Positions 25,171 through 33,112 are shown, counted from the stretch's first letter. The stretch is DNA of 49,094 bases from Aureimonas pseudogalii (GCF_014196835.1 NZ_JACIEK010000021.1:1-49094), one strand, 5' to 3'. Numbers and translations are program-made. Notes: generated by a model not told the origin, from the sequence alone.

Positions 25171-25447
25171 CCGATTTTGGCGTCTTCTTGTTGTATTTCA
25201 TGCCCTTGCCGGAAGAGCGGGGTTCGCTGTCATCGAACACACCCGAGATCGCGGCCTCATGCATTCGCGCAGCTTTCCCGGGTTCGGCTTCCACCTGGGT
25301 GATCACTGCCATGAAGGCGCCCCGGACGATCTGCTTCTTGCTCGCTGCGGGATGACGTTCACGAACCGCTTCAATAAGATCCTTGGGCTTGATCCCAGGC
25401 TGGGCCAGTTCGGTCACCGAAACTGCAATGGCATAGATATCCGGCAT
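25163..25447 (-). CDS. Small hypothetical protein, duplicated in this window
   Basis: The product has 94 residues from the ATG at 25447, which has a GGAG site upstream; an ATG seven codons earlier is possible. A predicted helical centre contains KPKDLIEAVRERHPAASKKQ and IVRGAFMAVITQVEAE; the C-terminus is Lys-rich (KYNKKTPKSEK). I do not recognise the family. A frameshifted partial copy lies at 32579-32768 on the opposite strand, joined to the start of an XRE regulator gene. A small plasmid-borne regulatory or DNA-binding role is conceivable but not shown. Confidence 0.6.
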   Translation of the reverse strand: MPDIYAIAVSVTELAQPGIKPKDLIEAVRERHPAASKKQIVRGAFMAVITQVEAEPGKAARMHEAAISGVFDDSEPRSSGKGMKYNKKTPKSEK

Positions 25448-25568
25448 CGGGTGCACTCCGTGCGTCATAGAACTGACATGGTCACTTTGCGTAGCCAGCT
25501 GTCATTGTCAAATCGAGGGGCAAACCCGGACGGGCGGTGTCCAAGCGTTGGGGCGTCAACCAAGCGTA

Positions 25569-25596
25569 TGAAACACTTTGCTTATGTTATGTTTCA
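25569..25596. repeat. TGAAACA/TGTTTCA inverted repeat
   Basis: TGAAACA-N14-TGTTTCA spans 28 bp, about 120 bp upstream of the small gene starting at 25447. It belongs to a group of four similar inverted repeats (24539, 25139, 25569, 33086). Without a T-run and with short arms it is more likely a protein-binding site than a terminator. Confidence 0.5.
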
Positions 25597-25723
25597 ACTG
25601 GAGAGCGAGTTCAACAGGTGCAAAACGACAAGATCGGGTAGTTTTCTGCCGGTCCACGATCAGGAAGGCCAACGGCGAAAGCTGCCGTTCGCCTTCTGGC
25701 AGGGGGCTCGTTCCGTCCCGCTG

Positions 25724-26107
25724 TCAGCGGAACGCCTCGCGCCGCTGACGAGCCCAAGCCCCGATGGTCGTCGACTTCAAGCCGGGAAGCGTCACCGGAT
25801 CCCACGAGCCTGCCAGAATGCGATCCGCATCGTCTGGATGGTCGCGGAAGTAGCGGAACTTCGAGGCGATGGTCCGTCTCATGCCTGACTCCAACGCAGC
25901 TTCCACGTCTCGATTGAACAGGTAGAGCGGCTCGGAGCGGTAGGTGATCGGCCTGCCGGAGGCCCAGGGTCAGGCGTGCGGCAAGTTCCTCGCCATCGAC
26001 GCTTTCCGGCCCGGCAATGCGATGATCCTCCCCGTATCGTTTCTGCTCCAGTAGCAGGATCGCAGCCGATGTGCAATAATCGGCGCTCGTCCAGGCGCTC
26101 TGGAGCG
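25724..26107 (-). pseudogene. Frameshifted gene of unknown function
   Basis: The C-terminal part (SEPLYLFNRDVEAALESGMR, SKFRYFRDHPDDADRILAGS, then SWDPVTLPGLKSTTIGAWARQR) looks like real protein. Upstream, coding-like sequence continues only in another frame (WTSADYCTSAAILLLEQKRY, AGPESVDGEELAARLTLGLR), so a frameshift near 25948 is likely. No family is recognised. It lies directly downstream of the coupling-protein operon and could once have been its last gene. Confidence 0.4.
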
Positions 26108-26127
26108 GAGACGGTCCGATCGCGGTA

Positions 26128-27006
26128 CTAGAGTTCCCTGTGACCGATGGCGCCGGGCGCGAGAACCTCGGGCGCTGACATGGACGGCGATCTGGAAATC
26201 ACCCGCACCCGCATCGGCTTGGGCTCGTTGTAGGAGCAGGCGATCCAGATCCGGACCTCGTAGAGCCCGCGGTCGAGCCGAGCGATGCCAATGACGGGAT
26301 CGAAACCCTTATCGGCACCATTCATGTCGGCGTCCTCGAACACGACCTGGTTCTCGATCGAGGCCTTGGCGGCACAACTGCCGGACCTGGCTTCATCGAC
26401 GATGAGGCCGAGCGAGTGATCGCCGGCTTCCTTCACGTCAAGGAACCCGGTGAGTTCATAGGCGACCTTCGTGGATCTGGGGAACAGGGAATGGGAGACG
26501 TGGTCGTCGAGATGGAAGGTGCTTTCGGGAAGCACGAAGGCGCTGAGGACGTCGCCGGTCTTCTCCAGGGATCGATGGGCCATCGGGTAGGTCCGCGCGA
26601 CCCAGCCGGGCTGCAGCTTCGTGGCGGCAGCTTGCGTGACGGTTGCCGGCGTGATGGTGGCGCCATCGGCGGGAGGAGCGGAGCTGGTTCCGGATGCGAC
26701 GGAGCCTGAAGCCGGATCCGAACCGGAGGCCGAGGCAGCGGAAGCGGACGAGGTTGCTGGTGTGGGGGCCGGTGCCGGCGCTTTATCTTTGGGCGCGGTG
26801 AGAACGCCGAGCAGCTGGTCGAGCTTGCCGTCGATGGCGTTCATCCGCGTCTCGACGGCCTCGATCCGGGCGTCCGGCGAGGGTGTGGAGGCAGGCGCTG
26901 TCTGCCCCGCTGCCGGCACCGGCGTGGGGTTTTGTGCGCTCGCACCCGAAAGGCCGCCGACCATGGTGATGAGGGCTGCAAGGGGGAGGGCTGTGGTGCG
27001 AATCAT
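26128..27006 (-). CDS. Exported protein with Pro/Ala/Ser linker, last gene of the coupling-protein operon
   Basis: The 292-residue protein has a Sec signal peptide (MIRTTALPLAALITMVGGLS, cleavage near ASAQ), a short coiled coil (ARIEAVETRMNAIDGKLDQL), a 70-residue Pro/Ala/Ser-rich linker, and a globular C-terminal domain from about residue 140. That domain contains two Cys (GSCAAKASIENQ, IACSYNEPK), possibly a disulphide. No known family is evident. The start overlaps the preceding gene's stop by 4 nt. It is probably a periplasmic or surface partner of the transfer machinery in this operon. Confidence 0.75.
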   Translation of the reverse strand: MIRTTALPLAALITMVGGLSGASAQNPTPVPAAGQTAPASTPSPDARIEAVETRMNAIDGKLDQLLGVLTAPKDKAPAPAPTPATSSASAASASGSDPASGSVASGTSSAPPADGATITPATVTQAAATKLQPGWVARTYPMAHRSLEKTGDVLSAFVLPESTFHLDDHVSHSLFPRSTKVAYELTGFLDVKEAGDHSLGLIVDEARSGSCAAKASIENQVVFEDADMNGADKGFDPVIGIARLDRGLYEVRIWIACSYNEPKPMRVRVISRSPSMSAPEVLAPGAIGHREL

Positions 27007-27461
27007 GGCAGGGTCCTGGGCGGGATGGCGTCGGGAAGGGTGCGGGGCGACGCGGGCCGGATCGTTCCGAAGCCGGGCGTCGGGGTGGCCCGCGGCGCGG
27101 TGATGGTGGCGGGCCCGATCGCCGTGTTCGGGCCGATGACGGGCGGCACGAAGGGCTTGGGAGCCGAGGGCGAGGGGATCAGCGTCAGACCGGCGGCGGG
27201 CCTGGGCGGCGCGGTGCCGGGCGCTGGCGAGGACGCCGCCGGCGTTGCAGATCCTGCCGGTGCCGCGGTCTGGGCTCTAGGAGACGTGTAGCTGCCGCTG
27301 CCGGGTGGTGGCGTCGCTCCCGTGGCAGCGGTGTTCGCGGTCGTCGTCGGCGGCGCCGAGCAGGTCGAGGGCGCGATGGCGAGGAGCACGGTGCCCAGAC
27401 CGGCTCTCAGCACGGCGTGTCGCCAGAGCGGCGCCTCGCGCCAGAGCCGGAGCAGTCCCAT
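27003..27461 (-). CDS. Proline-rich envelope protein, putative lipoprotein
   Basis: The 152-residue product has a basic N-terminus, a hydrophobic segment (AVLRAGLGTVLLAIAPSTCS) with a weak lipobox-like Cys, and then an extended Pro/Ala/Thr-rich chain with little predicted structure. It could be a lipoprotein tethered to a membrane and spanning the periplasm, like small transfer-system lipoproteins, but sequence similarity is not visible. It overlaps both neighbours (1 nt with the AAA+ gene stop, 4 nt with the next start), which argues that it is a real gene. Confidence 0.6.
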   Translation of the reverse strand: MGLLRLWREAPLWRHAVLRAGLGTVLLAIAPSTCSAPPTTTANTAATGATPPPGSGSYTSPRAQTAAPAGSATPAASSPAPGTAPPRPAAGLTLIPSPSAPKPFVPPVIGPNTAIGPATITAPRATPTPGFGTIRPASPRTLPDAIPPRTLP

Positions 27462-28654
27462 CAGCCGACGCGCTCGACGCCGGCGATGAGGTCACCGCTG
27501 TCCGATCGCCTCCCTGTCAGGCGGACCTTGCCGGCGCCGGCAGCGCGCGCCTCGATCAAAACTTCGGAGATCTGTCGCTCGATGGCGCGCACGATGTCAC
27601 GCACACCGCCGGTCGAGGGCGTCTCATCGTTGCGCTGCATGGCGTCGAAGAGGAGTTCGGCATCGATGCCCTCCTCCCCGACGCCGTCCGCGACGGTGAG
27701 CCCGTAATCCTCGACGAGCCGCACGATCTGGACGATGGCGACACGGGCCACGTCGAGACCGACGAGCGGACGGAAGGAGAAGACCTGGTCGATGCGCGAC
27801 AGGACCTCCGGCGGAAACCCGGCTTCGCGCAGCGCGGCCTTCGAGGCGGCGGCCAGCTGGTCGGCATCGGTGATCTCGCGGGCAAGGTCACTAATCCGGT
27901 CGGAGGCGGCGTTGGTGGTGAGAACGAAGATGGCGCGACTGGTGGCGATCTTGCGCCCGTCCGAGCCTTCGGTGACGAAGCCGTCGTTCCAGGCGGTGAG
28001 AAAGCGCCGCATGATTTCTGGGCTGGCCTTCTCGAACTCGTCGAGGAGAACGAGGCTGGCGGGCTGATCGCGAAGTCCTGCGGTCAGCTGGCCGTAGCTG
28101 TCGGATCCCATGTAGCCCTTCGGCGAGCCGAAGAGGGTGGCGGCACCTTCGGGCCGTGAGCAGGTCGACATGTCATGGAACTGGAAGCCGCGACCGAGGG
28201 CACTCGCCAGCTGCTTGCCGAGCTCTGTCTTGCCGACGCCGGGAGGACCGGCGAAGCAGAAGACGCCGACCGGCTTCTCGCGGCGTTCCATGGCGAGGCG
28301 CCGGCGGATGGTGAGGGTGACGTCGGTGATGACCTGATCCTGACCGATGACCTTCGCTCTCAACGTCTCGGCGAGGGCGGCGGCATCGATGAGTTCGGAC
28401 GTCTGGGCCGCCCCGACGAGGCTTTCCAGCGCCTGGCGATTGGTGAACCGGTCGAGGATGTCGTTGGCCATGGGCAGTCTCCGGGCGAGGGGAGCGGTGA
28501 GGCCGTGCTCGTGGGCAAGGCCGAGGAGGGCGGCGAGGACGAGGGCGCCTGTCATGACGACGAGCACGAGCCCCAGCGCCGGAAACAGCCAGACGGCGAG
28601 GAGGATGATCCCGGCGAGCGCGGCGAGCTGTCGAAGCGGAACACGTCCGGTCAT
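27461..28654 (-). CDS. Membrane-anchored ClpA/ClpB-like AAA+ ATPase
   Basis: The 397-residue protein has two N-terminal transmembrane helices (residues about 10-47, LAALAGIILLAVWLFPALGL). One AAA+ module follows: KVIGQDQVITDVTLTIRRRL, Walker A GPPGVGKT at 136-143, Walker B LVLLDEFEKA near 201-210, a sensor-1 segment (IFVLTTNAA) and a C-terminal small domain with the arginine-containing LSRIDQVFSFRPL. This is the AAA_2 (Clp/HslU) type. No ClpP-binding loop is apparent. It lies inside a coupling-protein operon, suggesting it unfolds transfer substrates or remodels the secretion complex at the inner membrane. Confidence 0.82.
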   Translation of the reverse strand: MTGRVPLRQLAALAGIILLAVWLFPALGLVLVVMTGALVLAALLGLAHEHGLTAPLARRLPMANDILDRFTNRQALESLVGAAQTSELIDAAALAETLRAKVIGQDQVITDVTLTIRRRLAMERREKPVGVFCFAGPPGVGKTELGKQLASALGRGFQFHDMSTCSRPEGAATLFGSPKGYMGSDSYGQLTAGLRDQPASLVLLDEFEKASPEIMRRFLTAWNDGFVTEGSDGRKIATSRAIFVLTTNAASDRISDLAREITDADQLAAASKAALREAGFPPEVLSRIDQVFSFRPLVGLDVARVAIVQIVRLVEDYGLTVADGVGEEGIDAELLFDAMQRNDETPSTGGVRDIVRAIERQISEVLIEARAAGAGKVRLTGRRSDSGDLIAGVERVG

Positions 28655-29223
28655 CGCAGCCCGATGGGCAAGACCTGTCCGGGCCGGATGACGGGTGTCA
28701 GCACGGTGCCTTTGAGGGTCTGGATGCCGACAGTGATGCCGCCGCCGCCATCGTGCAGGCCGGTGATCGCAAGGCCCGGGCTGGGGCCGGTGACGGGAAT
28801 ACCGATGCGGTGGGGAGCCTTGTAGAGATCGAGATCGAGATCGAAGCCGCCCGCCGAGATGCGGATCCGGTCGCCGTCCGCGGCCTGGTCGTCCCAGACC
28901 TCGATCCATGCCAGAGCGCTGCGCCCGGCCTCGAGGTCCGCCTTGAGGCTGGCCTGTGCCTTCGGTGGCAAGGCCATGGTGTCGATGGCAGCGTCGCGCT
29001 CGCCGGACGCCACGAGAGGCAGCGCGATCATCCCGGCGAAGGTGCTCTCACGCTGTGCCGCCTCGGCTGCGGAGAGGCGATCCGTGCCGTTTCCACCGCT
29101 GCCGTTCCCGAAGGTCAGGGTAATGGCTCCCGCGACAAGCGCCACCGTTCCAAGTAGCGCCGCGATCACCGGCTTGCGCCGGCGGGACCATTGGATACGG
29201 TTCGGGATCAGGGGTGGGCTCAT
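28651..29223 (-). CDS. Single-pass membrane protein of the coupling-protein operon
   Basis: The 190-residue protein has a short basic cytoplasmic tail (RIQWSRRRKPV), one membrane helix (IAALLGTVALVAGAITLTF) and a periplasmic domain of about 150 residues with a beta-rich end (DRIRISAGGFDLDLDLYKAP, GGGGITVGIQTLKGTVLTPV). The family is not recognised. Both ends overlap neighbours by 4 nt. By topology it could be a bitopic scaffold linking the coupling ATPase to periplasmic components. Confidence 0.72.
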   Translation of the reverse strand: MSPPLIPNRIQWSRRRKPVIAALLGTVALVAGAITLTFGNGSGGNGTDRLSAAEAAQRESTFAGMIALPLVASGERDAAIDTMALPPKAQASLKADLEAGRSALAWIEVWDDQAADGDRIRISAGGFDLDLDLYKAPHRIGIPVTGPSPGLAITGLHDGGGGITVGIQTLKGTVLTPVIRPGQVLPIGLR

Positions 29224-31181
29224 GTACGGCCTCGTTCGAACGAGCTGGTGTCGAGGGTGGCCTTCATCCCGGGACGGCGGAACCAGAAGGCCTTGCCGCA
29301 GCGGATCGGCTTCTGTCCCTTGACGAGGATGAGCTGCTCGTCGCCGCGCAGCGTCAGGATCTCCTCGGGACGGATCAGGCGGCGAGCGACCTCGCCAGTG
29401 GAGGAGCCGGCACTGCGACTTGCGCTGCCGAAGAGTTCGTCGCGCCTGTGCGAGGAGCCCGACGAGGTGCTGGTGCCGTGGCTGAGCGCGGTGAACTCGC
29501 CGCATTGCCGGGAGATGGCTTCCGCGCTGTCGGGATCGCCGATCGAGGAGAAGACCTTGATCGCGGCGACATCCATCCACTGACGCACGCCCGACTTTCC
29601 GTAGACGTCCATCTGCCCGAGCGTCTGGAACATCAGCATCAGGTTGATCTTGAAGCCGCGCCCGGCGTCGCGGGCTTCCTCGAGCATGCGCATGTAGCCA
29701 AGGCGGGCGGCCTCATCGACGAGGAAGAGGGTACGCCCGGCGACTTGACCCTTGGCGAGATACAGCTCGTTGAGGAGCGAGCCGATGACGAGACGGGCAA
29801 GCTCGGGAAAGTCGTTGAGGGTACCGAGATCGATGCAGAGGAAGACGTCGAGCTTGCCTGAACGCAGCGCGCGGGTCCGGAAGGTCGTCGGCGTGCCGGC
29901 GCTGACGATCGCGGCCAGGCTCGGGACGGAGAGCCAGGCGGTGGCGGTGCCGGCCTGGCCGTAGAAGCCGTCGAACTGCTTCTCGGTGATGCCCTTGAGG
30001 TTGCCGGCAATCTGGGCCGGGAAGCCGAAGCCGTAGGTCGGTCCCTTGGCGTGGATGTCGGCGAGGTGGTCGAGGAGGAGTGGCCGGGGCAGGGTGAGGA
30101 AGCGGCGGACGGTCGTGAGCGTCCGGTCCTCGTCGGCAAGGGTCTCATCGAAAATGACGTCGGCGAGGACCGCAGCGATGAGGGCGGCCGATGTGTCCCG
30201 GAAATACTGGTTGCTGGAGGCTTTCTCGGTGGGTGTCTCGCCCATCAGCCAGCTGACGACGCGGCGGATGTCGATGAGGGCGCGATCGGTGGAGGGATCG
30301 ATCCAGTCGAGAGCGTTGAAGCTGGCGCTGCTGGCATCGCCAGGGCTCAAGCGTACGACGCGTCGCCCTCTCGAGGCCCGCAGCCGGGCGACGCGGTCAT
30401 GGACCTCGCCCTTGATGTCGAGGACGACGAGGCCGGCCTGCCAGCTGGCGGCGGTGGGGATGACGAGGCTGGCGGTCTTGCCGCCGCCGGAGCCGATGCA
30501 GGCGAGGACGTGACCGCTGTCGAGGAGCCCGTCGGTGCGCAGCAGGGGATGCTGGCCGCCTTCCCCCCAGGTGCTTCGGTCGGACGGGTCGAAGCGCGTG
30601 GCACCGAGCTTGGTGCCGTCGACGCTGTAGGCTTCGCCGAGGATGATGTCGCCGCTGCCGAGAAGATCGCTTGCCTGGTCCATGCCGAGCCAGTCGGCCT
30701 GGCCGTGGGTGCCCGAGCTGGAGCGTTTGACGAGGGGACCGATCCAGACCGACCGTCCGTCGAGGATGCGGTTGGCAGCGTGGATGGCAAAGGCGGCAGC
30801 CAGTGCTGCGAGGATGGGTCCCCGATCGAAGGCGAAGACGATGTCGCGGAGCGAAGAGACGCCAAGATAGGGCTGCAGCCGGGCGATCTCGGCCCCCAGA
30901 GACCAGAGCACCGACCCGGCGAGGGTGAGACTGGCGAGCGTCACCACGGTTCGGCCGGTGACGGCGGTCCGGCAGAGGATGACGGCAAGTGCGAGTGTGA
31001 CGAGAGGTCCGAGCGCCCGCCCGAAGCCGGGCGCTGTCTGCCAGAAGGCGGCAAGAACCGCATTGGTGGAGGCCGCCGAGAACCACAGGGCGTCCCCGAG
31101 CCAGCGGGTGGCCAGCAAAGCGTAGAGCGGCCAGAGGAGAACGAGGAGCCTGGCGACGGCCCTGGCGAGAGCGAGCGTCAT
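29220..31181 (-). CDS. VirD4/TraG-family type IV coupling ATPase
   Basis: The 653-residue protein has several N-terminal membrane segments within the first 140 residues, then a VirD4-like ATPase: Walker A GSGGGKTAS at 230-238, VVLDIKGEVHDRVARLR, and Walker B region TLFLVDEAARLGYM. The late segment LNLMFQ-like KINLMLMFQTLGQMDVYGKS and the end GKAFWFRRPGM also fit TraG/VirD4 proteins. It would feed DNA-relaxase or protein substrates into a secretion channel. It heads the five-gene operon and is a second coupling ATPase in addition to TraG at 33462-35138. Confidence 0.88.
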   Translation of the reverse strand: MTLALARAVARLLVLLWPLYALLATRWLGDALWFSAASTNAVLAAFWQTAPGFGRALGPLVTLALAVILCRTAVTGRTVVTLASLTLAGSVLWSLGAEIARLQPYLGVSSLRDIVFAFDRGPILAALAAAFAIHAANRILDGRSVWIGPLVKRSSSGTHGQADWLGMDQASDLLGSGDIILGEAYSVDGTKLGATRFDPSDRSTWGEGGQHPLLRTDGLLDSGHVLACIGSGGGKTASLVIPTAASWQAGLVVLDIKGEVHDRVARLRASRGRRVVRLSPGDASSASFNALDWIDPSTDRALIDIRRVVSWLMGETPTEKASSNQYFRDTSAALIAAVLADVIFDETLADEDRTLTTVRRFLTLPRPLLLDHLADIHAKGPTYGFGFPAQIAGNLKGITEKQFDGFYGQAGTATAWLSVPSLAAIVSAGTPTTFRTRALRSGKLDVFLCIDLGTLNDFPELARLVIGSLLNELYLAKGQVAGRTLFLVDEAARLGYMRMLEEARDAGRGFKINLMLMFQTLGQMDVYGKSGVRQWMDVAAIKVFSSIGDPDSAEAISRQCGEFTALSHGTSTSSGSSHRRDELFGSASRSAGSSTGEVARRLIRPEEILTLRGDEQLILVKGQKPIRCGKAFWFRRPGMKATLDTSSFERGRT

Positions 31182-31260
31182 GCGCCTGCGCCCTCATCGG
31201 GATCAGGGCGCTTCACCCGTGCGACAGGGACCGGCACGGGAGCCAGAGCGTGTCCTCCCG

Positions 31261-31542
31261 TTACGACGTCTGCCTGTTGAGCAATCCGGCGGCTGTGATG
31301 TCGAGGCCGCCCTCCGAGCGTCTGGCATATCCCCATGCAATGAGTTCGTCGGCGGCATCGGCTTCGAACACAGCGGTTATGCGCTGCCGACGGAGCCTGT
31401 CGAGCAGGAAATACGCTTCGGACGGATGTTGCTGAATCCTGTCTGGCACGGTTTGCACTTGGGGATGCTCCTGTTCGACCGGCTCGCCGATCCGCGAGCC
31501 GGTCGTGACGACATCATCACCACCTGTTGCCCTTTGATGCAA
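31261..31542 (-). CDS. Hypothetical protein upstream of the coupling-protein operon
   Basis: The frame encodes up to 93 residues, starting at a TTG with only a weak ribosome site; a shorter product is possible. The C-terminal half (FLLDRLRRQRITAVFEADAA, ADELIAWGYARRSEGGLDIT) looks like a small winged-helix fold. It ends 79 bp before the coupling ATPase gene on the same strand and may be its first operon member. No family is recognised. Confidence 0.4.
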   Translation of the reverse strand: MHQRATGGDDVVTTGSRIGEPVEQEHPQVQTVPDRIQQHPSEAYFLLDRLRRQRITAVFEADAADELIAWGYARRSEGGLDITAAGLLNRQTS

Positions 31543-31559
31543 TTGAAGTTGGCCTAAAT

Positions 31560-31665
31560 GCTTGCCTTCACGTGCAAAAATTTGGTCTCAACCGTAAGAA
31601 ATAATATATACCGCAAATTCGATATACAATATATATTATAAGCATTGATTATTATTACAAGTTGT
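31560..31665. promoter_or_regulatory. AT-rich island upstream of the transfer operon
   Basis: This roughly 105-bp tract is strongly AT-rich in a GC-rich region, with alternating segments such as AATATATACC and CAATATATATTATAAGC. It lies between the minus-strand gene ending at 31720 and the genes leading to the coupling-protein operon. It most likely contains the operon promoter and sites for IHF- or MvaT/Ros-type proteins; an origin-like unwinding element is another possibility. Confidence 0.5.
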
Positions 31666-31719
31666 GGCGCTTGAGCAGGGCGCCGAACCGGCCGTGGCAC
31701 CGGACGGCTCGAGCGTTGA

Positions 31720-32052
31720 TCAGGCGCAACGCGCCAGCGTGACGGTTCGCCGATAGGGCTCTCCCACGGCCTTCGTGGCGGTACGGATTTGTCTGGCCTG
31801 GTGGAAGACCGCGTTGCCGATCTGGCCTGCGGTCCGCGTCATCATGGCTTCGCTGCAGAGGGCTGCGATCTGGAGGCCGAGATCGCGCATGTGGGCACGA
31901 CCGTAGCAGAAGACGGCGAGTTCGGCGCGCTGGCGTTCGGGCAGGCTCCCGATCGTTTCCGCGGCTTGCTCGTCGCTCACGCGCAGGAGCCGTGCGAGGA
32001 GCTCGAGCGGCGCGGGGCATGGGGCTTCGTTGGGCTGATAGCGGTTGGTCAT
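31720..32052 (-). CDS. Hypothetical transfer-region protein
   Basis: The 110-residue product starts at the ATG at 32052 behind an AGGATC site. It is mainly helical (PAPLELLARLLRVSDEQAAE, ERQRAELAVFCYGRAHMRDL, RTAGQIGNAVFHQARQIRTA). No family is recognised. It follows the XRE regulator gene on the same strand by 82 bp, so the two may form one transcript. Confidence 0.55.
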   Translation of the reverse strand: MTNRYQPNEAPCPAPLELLARLLRVSDEQAAETIGSLPERQRAELAVFCYGRAHMRDLGLQIAALCSEAMMTRTAGQIGNAVFHQARQIRTATKAVGEPYRRTVTLARCA

Positions 32053-32134
32053 GACGCGGATCCTGAGCAAAAGACCGGTGTAGGCGGTCATGCTGATCCG
32101 GCGCTGGCGGTGAGGCGCCGTGGGCCTCGCGCTG

Positions 32135-32581
32135 TCAGGCATGGCGATCGGCTGACGAGGAAGCCGGGTCTTTCGCTGGTCGCCGCGTCTGGTCCTGCTC
32201 GATCGCCAGAATGAGAGCATGGAGGCGATGACGCGACAGCGGGTTGAGACGCTCGATGGACCGCGTCAGTTGAACGTCCGGCAATCGGTCTCTTTCCTGA
32301 GGAGACCGTAGGGAAACGTCGGGGTCGCCGGATGAAGGGGCGGGATCGAGCCCTTCGAAGAATGATGCCGGCGAAATGTCGAACCAGCGCGCCAGACGAA
32401 CCAGCGAGGCGACGGACAGGCGATTGGCGCCCGTTTCGTACTTCTGGATCTGCTGATAGGAGACGTCGAGAATGTTGCCACAGGCTTGCAACGAGAGCCG
32501 GTGCTGCCGGCGCAGCTGCTGGAGCCTCGCGCCGAGATGGCGATTGATGGCATCGGCAGACGTCAAAATATCGGCGGTCAT
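32135..32581 (-). CDS. XRE-family transcriptional regulator
   Basis: The 148-residue protein has an N-terminal helix-turn-helix (GARLQQLRRQHRLSLQACGN, VSYQQIQKYETGANRLSVAS), followed by SLVRLARWFDISPASFFEGL as in Cro/C1-type regulators. The C-terminal 75 residues are variable. The ATG at 32581 coincides with the edge of a duplicated gene fragment on the opposite strand, so its 5' region was reshaped by recombination. It may control the transfer genes; candidate sites are the TGAAACA inverted repeats nearby. Confidence 0.82.
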   Translation of the reverse strand: MTADILTSADAINRHLGARLQQLRRQHRLSLQACGNILDVSYQQIQKYETGANRLSVASLVRLARWFDISPASFFEGLDPAPSSGDPDVSLRSPQERDRLPDVQLTRSIERLNPLSRHRLHALILAIEQDQTRRPAKDPASSSADRHA

Positions 32582-32768
32582 CCCACAGCGAGCAAGAAGC
32601 AGATCGTTCGGGGCGCCTTCCTCGCGGTGATCACACATGTCGACGCTGATCCCGAAAAGGTCTCGAAAATGCATGAGACCGCGCTGTCGGCGCGTTCTGC
32701 CGACGACGAGGCCGTCTTCCATCAGGACGGAGAAGCGCAACCGGAAGAAACCGAAGCGAGAAACCTGA
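32579..32768 (+). pseudogene. Frameshifted partial copy of the small gene at 25163-25447
   Basis: On the plus strand, HPTASKKQIVRGAFLAVITH and ADPEKVSKMHETALS parallel HPAASKKQIVRGAFMAVITQ and the following residues of the other gene. The copy lacks the N-terminal third and later needs a frame change to reach a Lys-rich tail (EKRNRKKPKRET) ending at TGA 32766-32768, equivalent to the tail of the intact copy. It overlaps the XRE start codon by three bases. Confidence 0.7.
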
Positions 32769-32789
32769 AACGGAACCTACAGAAAGTGT

Positions 32790-32966
32790 TCAGGTTCGAG
32801 GCCAGAGCACGGCTCGAGCCGCGACGGCGCGATCGAGCGCATCGAGCTTTTCCTGCAAAGCATTCGGAATGCTGTGGTCGATCTGATAGCGCGGTCGACC
32901 ATCCAGAGCGCGTTGAACGCTGGCTTGAAGAGCCCTGTCAGAAAGGGCTTTGGCGAGATCCGACAT
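32790..32966 (-). CDS. Small hypothetical protein
   Basis: The 58-residue product starts at an ATG with GGATGG about 6 nt upstream. It is helical and basic (SDLAKALSDRALQASVQRAL, RYQIDHSIPNALQEKLDALD). No family is recognised. The frame remains open 49 codons upstream, but that part is low-complexity and lacks a ribosome site. Confidence 0.4.
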   Translation of the reverse strand: MSDLAKALSDRALQASVQRALDGRPRYQIDHSIPNALQEKLDALDRAVAARAVLWPRT

Positions 32967-33085
32967 GCGCTGCCATCCATAGGTCGCTCGGGGAACGAAG
33001 ACGCTTTGGGTTGACAAGATGTCGCAGCGCCAGAGGTTCCTCCTTAATGTCGAAAAGGCTGGTCTGTCACTGAAAACACCTAAAA

Positions 33086-33112
33086 TGAAACAGAGGTAAT
33101 CATACTGTTTCA
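33086..33112. repeat. TGAAACAG-N11-CTGTTTCA inverted repeat
   Basis: This 27-bp site has the same half-sites and spacing as the core of 25139-25165. There is no T-run. It lies between two small minus-strand frames in the regulatory region of the transfer block, suggesting a shared DNA-binding protein. Confidence 0.55.

Noticed and set aside
25259-25888. A 209-codon plus-strand frame between GNAT and the transfer operon
   Set aside because: It is antisense to the duplicated small gene in its first part and has no family resemblance or ribosome site.
30051-31280. A 409-codon plus-strand frame opposite the coupling ATPase
   Set aside because: It is antisense to a protein with intact Walker motifs and is rich in Gly, Glu and Asp with no recognisable domain.
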